From: Chondrus crispus
Lineage: Eukaryota; Rhodophyta; Florideophyceae; Gigartinales; Gigartinaceae
DNA: 64,000 nucleotides
Assembly: GCF_000350225.1 (NCBI RefSeq)
Contig: NW_005179334.1
Span: 466,750 to 530,749 of the forward strand
Direction: 5' to 3'
Shown piece by piece: positions 42,501 through 52,326 of this stretch. The translations under genes were made by a program, and so were the position numbers. Numbering within the stretch: the stretch's first letter is position 1; every line of letters starts with the position of its first letter. The notes under the pieces are model-generated. The model saw only the letters and a program-made list of their open reading frames with translations, ran no database searches and had not been told where the DNA came from.

Positions 42501-43186
42501 GAGCATCCCCACCGGTTGGAGAGTGAATGAGCAAAGAGCTAAATATTTCCAACACTTGTCATTCAAATACTGGTGCGCATGCCCAGGTGCATTTGTTCAC
42601 ATTTGGCATTTTTAGCTCCGACATCAACACACTCCACCGGTGTTGCCAGAGCTAAATGCAGAGACGCACTCAAATGGAGCAGTCTTCATTGGAGGAATAG
42701 TTAAATCCTCTGGATTTCAGCTGCTCTGTGCCGGCCATTATTGTGATGGGAACGAGGCTCGAGATGGAAGAGGCAATGATTGGGTGGGTTGGTGAGAGCA
42801 TGTTCTGCACCTGGGAGAGCGGTGTGCGAAAGGGAGCGCATAAACAGGGTGGTGGTTGGGCAAGATCGCATGTACCTTGCGATCGATGCAGGAGAGGCGC
42901 AGGTTGGAGAGGGAAGCGCAGCAATACGCGAGTGAAACATGTAGGAGAACGGGAAGTACTGTACGAGCAGATTCCCGCGACCAGAAACCAATAACTGCTT
43001 CGCACTTGTGTCGTGGACTTTTGGCTCTGGGCTATTTTCGAGGTGTAAAACCGACCGATTTGCACCCTGGAAATACCCCCGGGCTAAATAATTTTACCTT
43101 TTGACTCCCCGGTGGAGCGGATTCACCAGGGTGTAAAAGCTAAAATTTTACCTTTTAACTCTTTGCTCATGCCGGTGGGGATGCTC
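42501..43186. mobile_element. PIF/Harbinger-type MITE, 686 bp
   Basis: Inverted ends GAGCATCCCCACCGG, with further inverted similarity inward (atgagcaaagag.taaa), flanked by TAA duplications (42498-42500, 43187-43189). TAA/TTA duplication is diagnostic for PIF/Harbinger. No transposase inside. Confidence 0.88.
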
Positions 43187-43516
43187 TAAGCACCTCTGAC
43201 TGATTGGCTTTTCAACGTATTTAACGGAGCAGAATTTATCGCTAAATGCCGGTTTCCAGTTGCTCGGTTGTTGGCCAATGGTGGCAAGATATGTGCACGT
43301 TCGCACAATCGGCCACGGCAACGATGATGTCGAACCTGTGGTACTATAGTACACGCATGACGCGCTGTACATACGCCCAGGCGTCCATGCTGGACATTCA
43401 GAAGAGATCTCGAGTGCCCAGACGTCCATGCTGGACATTCCGAAGAGATCTCGAGTCTCCTTGTTTGGCCGACGGCCGTCATACACACCTGCGACTACGC
43501 AATTACATGAGAGCGG

Positions 43517-43530
43517 CGCATTGTTGCCGT
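43517..43530 (+). promoter_or_regulatory. Conserved upstream motif, copy 4
   Basis: cgcattgttgccgt, 280 bases before ATG 43797, the same distance as in copy 2. Confidence 0.5.
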
Positions 43531-43796
43531 GTTCAGACTCTATGTTAGCAAGCTGTCCCAGAGTTAATGCACAACAGCAGTAAGAGGACCGCTCTCCCAC
43601 ACCGCGCCCGTACGAGTTTTGTCCCTCCTCATGCCCCCGGGCAAGCTGTCCATATCTCTCCAACAAACCGCACTTCCTTGCTTCACATTTCCAACCGCCC
43701 TCTGTTTCGAACATAAAGACAACACTTTTTAACCATCCACTTCCTCCTCCCCAGGTTTTAATCCATCCTTCTCGTTCGCCTCTCCGTCTCGCAGCT

Positions 43797-45440
43797 ATGA
43801 CTCTCCTCCAGGAGTTGAATGCCACGCCCGACTTTAGCTTTTCTACAGTCCAAACGTCCAGCGACATCGTCAATGCCCTCATCATATCACTGCTCACTGT
43901 TTTCGTCATCTCCAACATCCTGTCAGTCACCGCCAAGCTCATCTTCAGCTCCCGCGAAAAAAGCTTCGAGTACCTCTCCTGGGTCCGTTCCTTCATCTTT
44001 GTCAACAGCGACGACCCCATCAGCATTCTCTCCTGGATTTCGCACAGGTACTCGTACAAGGAGAAGGGCTGCACACGTTACAGGAACGAAATCCGACTCC
44101 GCAGGCTTGTCCTCCCCCTTCTGGCGAGGCTCTTCATTTTGGTTACTGCCATCACATCTGTTGCCATCTCCATCCCTAGTGAAAAGCGTCTGAGTGGGTG
44201 TGAGAAGGGCGACTTTCGAATCGAAATGGACCCTAACTTTCGAGACCCGGCTCCGGATTTAAATAGGATTTGCGCTGAAATTCCGCTGACAACTACATTG
44301 GGCGAAGTCAGATCTCATGTGTCGTACTGTTCTTGCTTGGTTGTGTTTGGATCTAACCTCACTTTACCGGAAGGCCAAGGCTTACTAGTTTCATTCACCA
44401 TAGAGCCGGGTCAACTATGGACGGCATTGAGGAGCAGGAAAAAGACAGCGGCGAGTGCGTTCTACATCCAGTGGGTCAAGGACAGACGGCAAAGAGGGAA
44501 AGACACATCGCTCCTCTTCACAAATTTGCGTAAGATCGATTCTGATGATCATCTCCATGTCATTGCCAACGCACTCCGTTTAGAGACAGGACAGCAGTGC
44601 AACACTATAGTTGCTGGCGAAAAGTTGGAGGAGGGCGGCACTAACACGAAATGGCAGCTACTGGATTGCGATTTTGACCCCCACAGTCTCATAGCAAGGA
44701 TCCAAGCGTATGTCACAGGCTCATTGACTTTGAACAAGCTTCGTCGTGGCGAAATGGACAATCGGTTGGAGTTGAATCCCCTCACCGGCGAAGTGCGTGA
44801 AACGGCTACATGTCCAATTGACGTCGTTGTCAGTCGCCCGATCGTCAACATCCTCCCGCTCGCCCTCATGCTCGTCTTGTGGGGTATCATCAACGTACTC
44901 GTTAGCATTTACACGTCTAGGCGGGGAAACGCTTTCGACATGGGCTTCCATGTCATCAAGGAAGCACTGGGGCACGACACGACTTCCAACCCTCTGGAAG
45001 AAAACTCGAATCGCGGAGAGGCGATGGAACTGCCCTTGCGCAAATGGCGCTGCGGCGCGGGCGGCGCGCATGAAGGCTTCATCGGACGAGATGGAGATGT
45101 CCCAGTGCAGGGCTTTGACTCCTCTACAAACGTGTGTGGTTGCACGCAAGTGGTGACGGAGATAGAAGCAGCGAGTGCGCTGCCAGACTCCGCGCCTGGC
45201 ACGATGGCTCCGGCCGACGAGCTGTGGCGTGGGGATGTGCATCCGCGGTTGCAAGGACAGGCGTCGACTTTATCATCGGCGGCCCCGACTGACAACTTTG
45301 CATCGCAGACGGCCGCGGTGAGCAGCTCGTGGTCTGCGTCCGGGCTGCCGCGGCGGTTGCCCCAACCGGGACCAGCTTTTATGACGCTGCCTCCAGCCAT
45401 GCAACATTCACCAGAGTCGGGGCGGCCGGGGCAGGAGTAG
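43797..45440 (+). CDS. Three-pass membrane protein family, copy 4
   Basis: 547 residues, intact. It is the paralogue of copy 2 in the second block; the two agree closely along passes 1-3 and through the Pro/Ser-rich C-terminus. Differences concentrate in two outer segments: after SYCSCLV (SNLTLPEGQGLLVSFTIEPG against SDDTVSEGEGLIVTITTKSG in copy 2) and around QQCN. The seven outer cysteines and the tail motifs GHDTTSNPLEEN, RKWRCG and NVCGC are unchanged. This pattern suggests change focused on exposed loops. Function unknown. Confidence 0.85.
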   Translation: MTLLQELNATPDFSFSTVQTSSDIVNALIISLLTVFVISNILSVTAKLIFSSREKSFEYLSWVRSFIFVNSDDPISILSWISHRYSYKEKGCTRYRNEIRLRRLVLPLLARLFILVTAITSVAISIPSEKRLSGCEKGDFRIEMDPNFRDPAPDLNRICAEIPLTTTLGEVRSHVSYCSCLVVFGSNLTLPEGQGLLVSFTIEPGQLWTALRSRKKTAASAFYIQWVKDRRQRGKDTSLLFTNLRKIDSDDHLHVIANALRLETGQQCNTIVAGEKLEEGGTNTKWQLLDCDFDPHSLIARIQAYVTGSLTLNKLRRGEMDNRLELNPLTGEVRETATCPIDVVVSRPIVNILPLALMLVLWGIINVLVSIYTSRRGNAFDMGFHVIKEALGHDTTSNPLEENSNRGEAMELPLRKWRCGAGGAHEGFIGRDGDVPVQGFDSSTNVCGCTQVVTEIEAASALPDSAPGTMAPADELWRGDVHPRLQGQASTLSSAAPTDNFASQTAAVSSSWSASGLPRRLPQPGPAFMTLPPAMQHSPESGRPGQE

Positions 45441-46080
45441 CCAAGGTGCCGACTTCGTGCTTTGGCACCACCGGCTCAATATACAGAGTCTGTTTGTGGC
45501 CACTTGATGATCAAAAAGTGAAAATTCAAAATTCAAATAGTGAGCTTTGAACACCACAAGGGCTAATCTGTTTGGCAAAATTTGGTGGTTGAAACCTCCC
45601 AAAAGAAAAATTGAAACCGTGGATGACATCAAAATTGAAAAGAAATAAAATTCGCAGACTTTTAGGTTATGATAACGTTAGGTTGATAGATCTATCACAC
45701 TAGAGTGCTCAGGGAAGTGGTAGTCTTGAGGTCTCAAGACTACGTACTTTGTCGAGAGATCATCCTTCTGCATGTAGGCGAAGTTGGCTGCGTCATAAAT
45801 GCGATTTAGAATTTCAGGAGTGCGCAGCCCGCGTGACATGACCCCTATACACCAGTACACTTGCTGCTTATCTACAGAATATATCTATGCTGTGCATTGT
45901 ACAGACAGCAAGCTTCTCTTGTCATGCATCCACCCATACAACACAGCACTACAATTAGGGCACTGCCATTAGGGCACCTTTCCTCGACATCCCAATAAAG
46001 CCTTCGTCGCTTCCCCCACCGATAGAGGAAGGAGGCATCGAGCGTTCTTGGCATCAATCACATGGATGAAGCGAGAGCGA

Positions 46081-46094
46081 CGCATTGCTGCCGT
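46081..46094 (+). promoter_or_regulatory. Conserved upstream motif, copy 5
   Basis: cgcattgctgccgt (one change), 306 bases before ATG 46387. Confidence 0.5.
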
Positions 46095-46386
46095 CTACTA
46101 CATTGCTGTCGTCTTCACGCTGTATGTCACCAAAGTGTCGCGAATCAACATGCACTCACAGTGACGAATGGCTCTGACGCTCTTCAGAACCTGCCGGTGC
46201 GGATACCGTCTCAAACGCCGAGATGGCCCTCCACTTTCCCTAGAAGAAACAAGCTTACTATGCAGTAACTTGCTTCACAAGCCGCCCTGTCCTGTGTTTT
46301 GCGAAGAACGCAGCTCTTCGAAACATTCCCTTCCCTCTCCCCTCGTTTCAATCTATCCTTCTTGTTCGCCCCTCCCTTACGCAGCC

Positions 46387-47835
46387 ATGACACTTCTCCA
46401 GCAGTTAGACGTCACGCCTGAGTTTAGCTTTTCCACTGTTCAAACGTCCAGCGACAATGTCAATGGCCTCATCATATCACTGCTCACTGTCTTCATCATC
46501 TCCAACATCCTGTCAGTCACTTCCAAGCTCATCTTCAGCTCCCGGGAAAAGAGCTTCGAATATTCCTCTTGGATCCGCTCGTTCATCTTTGTGAGCAGCG
46601 ACGACCCTATCCGCATTCTCTCCTGGATTTCGCACAGGTACTCGTACAAGGAGAAGGGCTGCACACGTTACAGGAACGAAATCCAACTCCGCAGGCTTGT
46701 CCTCCCCCTTCTGGCGAGGCTCTTCATTTTGGTTACTGCCATCACATCTGTTGCCATCTCCATCCCTAGTGAAAAGCGTCTGAGTGGGTGTGAGAAGGGC
46801 GACTTTCGAATCCAAATGGACCCTAACGTTCGAACGCGGGCTCCAGATTTAAATAGGATTTGCGCTGAAATTCCGCTGACAACTACATTGGGCGAAGTCA
46901 GATCTCATGTGTCGTACTGTTCTTGCTTGGTGGAGTTTGGATTTCAAACTGCTGAAGGGGAAGGTCAAAGCGTAATTTATTCAATAATAGATAAGACTCG
47001 ACTTTGGACTGCAGTAAGCAGCAAGAATAAGATTACCGGGAGTACCTTCTACATTCAGTGGGTCAAGGACAGACGGCAACAAGAGAACGACACATCGCTC
47101 CTCTTCACAAATTTGCATAAGATCGATTCTGATGTTCATCTCCAAGTCATTGCTAAGGCACTCCGTTCAGAGACAGGACAACAGTGCAACACCATGGTTA
47201 CCACCGCAGGAGAAGAGTCTGAAGACGGCAGAAAATCGAAAGCGCAGCTACTGGATTGCGACTTTGATCCCCACAGTCTCATATCAAGGATCCAAGCGTA
47301 TGTCACAGGCTCATTGACGTTACAGAAGCTTGGACGAGGCGAAAGGGATAATCGGTTGGAGTTGAATCCCCTCACCGGCGAAGTGCGTGAAACGGCTGCA
47401 TGTCCAATTGACGTTGTTGTAAGTCGCCCGATTGCCAGCATCATTCCGCTCGCCCTCATGCTCGTCGTGTGGGTCGTCATTAACGTACTCGTCAGCATTT
47501 ACACGTCTAGGCGGGGAAACGCTTTCGACATGGGCTTCCATGTCATCAAGGAAGCACTGGGGCACGACACGACTTCCAACCCTCTGGAAGAAAACTCGAA
47601 TCGCGGAGAGGCGATGGAACTACCCTTGCGCAAATGGCGCTGCGGCGCGGGCGGTGCGCATGAAGGCTTCATCGGACGAGATGGAGATGTCCCAGTGCAG
47701 GGCTTTGACTCCTCTACAAACGTGTGTGGTTGCACGCAAGTGGTGACGGAGATAGAAGCAGCGAGTGCGCTGGCAGAGTCTGTGCCTGGTACGGGGGCTC
47801 CTGCTGGCAGGCTATGGGACGGGGCTGCGCAATGA
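46387..47835 (+). CDS. Three-pass membrane protein family, copy 5 (mosaic, short tail)
   Basis: 482 residues from ATG 46387. It occupies the place of copy 3 in the duplicated block and shares its upstream and downstream DNA, but its outer domain (QSVIYSIIDKTRLWTAVSSK, TGSTFYIQWVKDRRQQENDT) and pass 3 (LVVWVVINVLVSIYTS) match copy 6. Its inner tail reverts to the copy 2/4 form (FDMGFHVIKEALG, NSNRGEAMELPL). It therefore looks like a gene-conversion mosaic. It stops at TGA where copy 3 has TGG (GAAQ*), so the Gln-rich end is lost. Cysteines and membrane passes are intact, so it is probably functional. Confidence 0.83.
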   Translation: MTLLQQLDVTPEFSFSTVQTSSDNVNGLIISLLTVFIISNILSVTSKLIFSSREKSFEYSSWIRSFIFVSSDDPIRILSWISHRYSYKEKGCTRYRNEIQLRRLVLPLLARLFILVTAITSVAISIPSEKRLSGCEKGDFRIQMDPNVRTRAPDLNRICAEIPLTTTLGEVRSHVSYCSCLVEFGFQTAEGEGQSVIYSIIDKTRLWTAVSSKNKITGSTFYIQWVKDRRQQENDTSLLFTNLHKIDSDVHLQVIAKALRSETGQQCNTMVTTAGEESEDGRKSKAQLLDCDFDPHSLISRIQAYVTGSLTLQKLGRGERDNRLELNPLTGEVRETAACPIDVVVSRPIASIIPLALMLVVWVVINVLVSIYTSRRGNAFDMGFHVIKEALGHDTTSNPLEENSNRGEAMELPLRKWRCGAGGAHEGFIGRDGDVPVQGFDSSTNVCGCTQVVTEIEAASALAESVPGTGAPAGRLWDGAAQ

Positions 47836-48270
47836 CAAGTGCAGCAGCAGGCTGACGATAACGAGATGCAGACGGCCCCGGTGAGCCACACGTGGTCCAG
47901 ATCAGGACTGTCGCAGCAGTCGCGCGAACCGGGGCCCGCTTTTAGGGCGCTGCCTCCCGCCATGCAGAATTCACCAGAGTCGGAGCCGCCGCAGCATAAG
48001 TAGCTACGCGCGCCGACTTGAAGTTTAGCACCAACGGCCTGTAACTTGAACGTGATTTTAAGCACTGCAGGGGATACACAACAATGCCCCCTGAGGGCAG
48101 TGCGCAGCAAGATCACGTTCATTTAATTTACTCCGCTGCAACGGAAGACCCAGTTATGAAGTCTTTTAGGATTTCCAGCAAACCAGATCATGGGCTGTAG
48201 TAAAAGTCTAATTAAAACCCCCATGGTGCCAAAGCACGAGCCGGCGCGGGTGCCTACTGCTGCCGCGGCG

Positions 48271-49069
48271 CCGCCGACTCAGGTGCATACTTCATGACAG
48301 GAAGCAACGTCGTAAAAGCTGGCACCGTTCGCGCGACTGCTGTTTCGGTCCTGATCCGGACCATGTGCTGCTCAACGGGACCGTCTGCGACGTGTAGAGA
48401 AACGCATGTGATTGTTGCCAATGACTGCATCAGGGCCGTTCCTAACGACGAGCACGGTGTGCTAGCACGCTAGCACCCTGAAACTTGGCATGAATGTATT
48501 GGTTGAAAAAATTATTGGAAATGCTTTTACTCCCGTTCAACCAATCCAAATGTCAGGGTGCTTGCGTGCTAGCACACCGTGCTCGTCGTTAGGAACGGCC
48601 CTCAGTCGGCAACACTCGTGTGTGCTCATAACGGACACACGTGGACAAATGGGAAACGTTGACAGGCAGAACAGGTGTGGAAGTGATATCAGCATTATCA
48701 ATAATCAGGGGAGAAACACACGGTATGAGAAGAGAGCTGGCAGGAAATACCTCAAAGAGCGAATGCAGCCCTTTTAGATATGGGGTGAATGCAATTCTCC
48801 GCGTTGCATTCGCGACAGAACCGAAATTATCCCTTCACGTTACTCACAGGTACATATACTTCACCGCTTCATAGAGCGAGGACAAGAGGAGGAGGAGGAA
48901 GACGATAGAATTAAAAGCAGACTGACTGTGAGTATTCACAAATTCATTGGCAATAATTTGTTTCGGCGTCCGTACGCGAGACCTCCCGCGCCTCTGCGCG
49001 AACCATCTATCCTTTGGATACCGTCACACCCACTAGAAGACTACCTTTTGTATCTTCCCCCCTTAGATT
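48271..49069. other. Intergenic region between copies 5 and 6
   Basis: Convergent 3' ends. Apart from the MITE at 48433-48601 nothing is recognised. An open frame at 48490-48777 lies partly in the MITE and is not supported. Confidence 0.5.
48433..48601. mobile_element. 169-bp MITE with inverted ends of about 46 bases
   Basis: The left GGGCCGTTCCTAACGACGAG runs to ...caccctg and is matched inverted at 48555-48601 with few differences. The flanks are TCA on both sides (48430-48432, 48602-48604). The short core could fold into a long hairpin. Similar in style (GGG tip, 3-base duplication) to 54944-55156. Confidence 0.85.
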
Positions 49070-50578
49070 TCACAACAGCGACGCGAAGTCGTCAGTCAGG
49101 GGCAGCGTCGACAATGTCAACGCCTGCTGCGGTTGTCCAGTCCCGTGCCATAGCCTGCCAGCAGGAGCCGCCATACCAGGCACAGACTCTGGCAGCGCAC
49201 TCGCTGCTTCTATCTCCGTCACCACTCGCGTGCAACCACACACGTTTGTAGAGGAGTCAAAACCCTGCACTGGGATATCTCCATCTCGTCCGATGAAGCC
49301 GGTGTGCGCACCGCCCGCGCCACAGCGCCATTTGCGCAAGGGAAGCTCCATCACTTCTTCGCGATTCGAGTTTTCTTCCAGAGGGTTGGAAGTCGTGTCA
49401 TGCCCCAGTGCCTCTTTGATGATGTGGAAGCCCATGTCGAAAGCGTTTCCGCGCCTAGACGTGTAAATGCTGACGAGTACGTTGATGACGACCCACAAGA
49501 CGAGCATGAGGGCGAGCGGAAGGATGTTGACAATCGGCCGCGTTACCACGATTTCAATTGGACATGTAGCCGTCTCGCGCACTTTGAGGGTGAGGGGATT
49601 CAACACCACCCGATTAGCCCTTTCGCCTCGCCCAAGCTTCTGTAACGTCAATGAGCCTGTGACATACGCTTGGATCCTTGATATGAGACTGTGGGGATCA
49701 AAGTCGCAATCCAGTAGCTGCCCTTTCGATTTTCTGCCGTCTTCAGGCTCTTCCTCTGCGGTGGTAACCATGGTGTTGCACTCTTGTCCTGTCTCTGAAC
49801 GGAGTGCCTTAGCAATGACTTGGAGATGAACATCAGAATCGATCTTATGCAAATTTGTGAAGAGGAGCGATGTGTCGTTTTCTTGTTGCCGTCTGTCCTT
49901 GACCCACTGAATGTAGAAGGTACTCCCGGTAATCTTATTCCTGCTGCTTATTGCAGTCCAAAGTCGAGTCTTATCTATTATTGAATAAATTACGCTTTGA
50001 CCTTCCCCTTCAGCAGTTTGAAATCCAAACTCCACCAAGCAAGAACAGTACGACACATGAGATCTGACTTTGCCCAATGTAGTTGTCAGCGGAATTTCGG
50101 CGCAAACCCTATTTAAATCCGGAGCCCGCGTTCGAACGCTAGGGTCCATTCGGATTCGAAAGTCGCCCTTCTCACACCCACTCAGACGCTTTTCACTCGG
50201 GATGGAGATGGCGACAGATGTGATGGCAGTAACCAAAATGAAGAGCCTCGCCAGAAGGGGGAGGACAAGCCTGCGGAGTTGGATTTCGTTCCTGTAACGT
50301 GTGCAGCCCTTTTCCTTGTACGAGTACCTGTGCGAAATCCAGGAGAGAATGCTGATGGGGTCGTCGCTGTTGACAAAGATAAAGGAACGGACCCAGGAGG
50401 AGTACTCGAAGCTCTTTTCACGGGAGCTGAAGATGAGCTTGGAGGTGACTGACAAGATGTTGGAGATGATGAAGACGGTGAGCAATGATATGGTGAGGGC
50501 ATTGACAATGTCGCTGGACGTTTGAAAAGTAGAAAAGCTGAAATCGGGCGTGACGTTCAATTGCTGAAGAAGAGTCAT
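49070..50578 (-). CDS. Three-pass membrane protein family, copy 6 (only inverted member)
   Basis: 502 residues from ATG 50578, chosen because MTLLQQLNVTPDFSFST aligns with all paralogues. The frame stays open for 180 codons upstream (to 51118) but that part has no counterpart elsewhere and is probably leader. The outer domain is closest to copy 5 (DKTRLWTAISSRNKITGSTF). The tail is the copy 7 form (FHIIKEALG, NSNREEVMELPL, AHTGFIGRDGDIPV). The seven outer cysteines are intact. It is transcribed towards copy 5 and away from copy 7. The common upstream motif is not seen before this gene, so its control may differ. Confidence 0.83.
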   Translation of the reverse strand: MTLLQQLNVTPDFSFSTFQTSSDIVNALTISLLTVFIISNILSVTSKLIFSSREKSFEYSSWVRSFIFVNSDDPISILSWISHRYSYKEKGCTRYRNEIQLRRLVLPLLARLFILVTAITSVAISIPSEKRLSGCEKGDFRIRMDPSVRTRAPDLNRVCAEIPLTTTLGKVRSHVSYCSCLVEFGFQTAEGEGQSVIYSIIDKTRLWTAISSRNKITGSTFYIQWVKDRRQQENDTSLLFTNLHKIDSDVHLQVIAKALRSETGQECNTMVTTAEEEPEDGRKSKGQLLDCDFDPHSLISRIQAYVTGSLTLQKLGRGERANRVVLNPLTLKVRETATCPIEIVVTRPIVNILPLALMLVLWVVINVLVSIYTSRRGNAFDMGFHIIKEALGHDTTSNPLEENSNREEVMELPLRKWRCGAGGAHTGFIGRDGDIPVQGFDSSTNVCGCTRVVTEIEAASALPESVPGMAAPAGRLWHGTGQPQQALTLSTLPLTDDFASLL

Positions 50579-51125
50579 GGCGGCGGGATGTTGAGGATGT
50601 AGAAAGAGAGAGAGAAGGGCGTGTGAAGCAAATATGTTTGCCACAAGGAGCTGATGACGTTCGTCCTGGGACTTTGCGCGGTATGCCAGACAGGCCGGAT
50701 GTGACAGGAGGCTTTTCATCGTGACGGGGTCTTGATTTTGCAACTGTTTGGCGACATACAGTCTGAAGCAACAATTCACCCTCGCTTCCTCCTGTGGATG
50801 CAGGATTGCATGACGGGCGCTCAACAACTGAACGAGGAGACTCGAGACCTCGACGGCATCTGGGTACAGTACTAGGATAGAGTGGATGACGTCAAAACTG
50901 GAAAAAGCGTTTCGCATACAGCACGTTTCAAAAGTATAGCCGATACACAAGCTCCAAGGTTTTTTTGTCTGCTTGTGCGATGGATCCCCCTTTTTTCTTG
51001 CCGCTAACGGTGGTGTTGCATTTTTGCACGCAAACGGAGGCAAAGCGGAGGACATAGAGGAAAGATGGATGCACGAATAAAGAAAGAGTGTAGAAGTGGA
51101 CCGGCTGTAGTTTTTCAAGCGGAGA

Positions 51126-51956
51126 GCCTCTCCATGGTGCTCCCGGTCACGCCAAAACGAGTGTTACAATTTGAGATGTGTCACAGAATAGGCCAATGGG
51201 AAGGGTATGCAGTACCAACGGTACAGTATTCGTTTTCGCAAAGAATTGCATTGCTGTTGTTGGCAACGCTAAGATTGCATTTGCTTATCATATCTTTTTT
51301 GTTCACGGATCAAACGGGCACTGCGTCGTGCCGTTAACAAGCCTTTTCGACAAAAGAGTGTAGAGATCGCGATTAAACAACTACGAATCCGTGCTTTTAC
51401 CAAAGAAGCGTTTGCTAGAAGCGTTTGCTACAAGTAATTGCGACGCTTGTGACCGCACTTGCCTGTTGAGACATTTTCCGCCAGCAGTCGAGGTCGGGCT
51501 GGGCAGTGGGGGGGATAAGAAGCGATTGACTGCCCAGGGGGTCAGCGAGGTAGGAGGCAGGTTACTGTAAAGTTACCGGTGTTTGTTAAATAAACCCTCC
51601 ACACGCCGTCGCCAAGTGCGTGACTATGAGTCGCCCGTAGCGCGACGGGTGTGACCTGCCAGAATTAGAGCACGACAATTACAATGTGATTAACCAATTA
51701 CTGTGTGTAAAGACTGAGCAATTGCGCAAGGTGAGCACTGATTGTCATAATTCGTTGCTACATAGATGCAGAAATTCAGAACTTTTCACAGAACTTGGCC
51801 CTTTTTGCTCATGGAAGCGCAAAACTCACTACTGTACGTGCAACAAAAAGAGCTGTTCTCATTTGCATTTATGAGGACAAGCCCCCCCAGTCGGATAGAC
51901 ACGAGAGACCGACATACAGATGCGTCCAACTACTGTACCGGATTAAGCGACACCGG
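51126..51956. other. Intergenic region between divergent copies 6 and 7
   Basis: No gene. 51033-51125 just before it resembles 31740-31850. From about 51950 the shared upstream region of copies 3, 5 and 7 begins. Confidence 0.5.
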
Positions 51957-51970
51957 CGCATTGTTGCCGT
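51957..51970 (+). promoter_or_regulatory. Conserved upstream motif, copy 7
   Basis: cgcattgttgccgt, 370 bases before ATG 52327. The extra distance comes from local insertions. Confidence 0.5.
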
Positions 51971-52326
51971 CTAATACAGTACACTGTTGCCGACAACAGC
52001 AGCGTGAAGGCGACACCGCCTTCATGCTGTATGTCACTAAACTGTCCCAGAATCAACGCTCTCTCACCGCGACGACTCTTCAGAACCTGCCGGCCCGCAT
52101 ACCGCCTCAAACGACGAGAGAAGCCTCCACTTCCCATGCAAGAAACCAAAGCACCTGTGCAGTAAATATACCGGTAGCTTTACCCTTATAAAACAAAGTA
52201 CTGTACTTTGCTTCACAAGTCCCCCTGCCCTGTACTTTGCGAAGGAAGCACCTCTTCGAAACGATCCTTTCCTCCTCCCCACGTTTCAATTCATCCTTTC
52301 TTGTTAGCCCCTCCCTTACGCCAGCC

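Larger units (their letters stand above)
43282..48270. repeat. Segmental duplication, second block (copies 4 and 5)
   Basis: Collinear with 28590-34201. It lacks the MITE and the palindrome of the first block and has shorter intergenic DNA before copy 5. A Harbinger MITE lies about 100 bases before its left edge. Confidence 0.9.

Noticed and set aside
50579-51118. 180 in-frame codons upstream of the copy 6 start
   Set aside because: Not conserved in any paralogue, and the MTLLQ start is shared by six copies; treated as leader.
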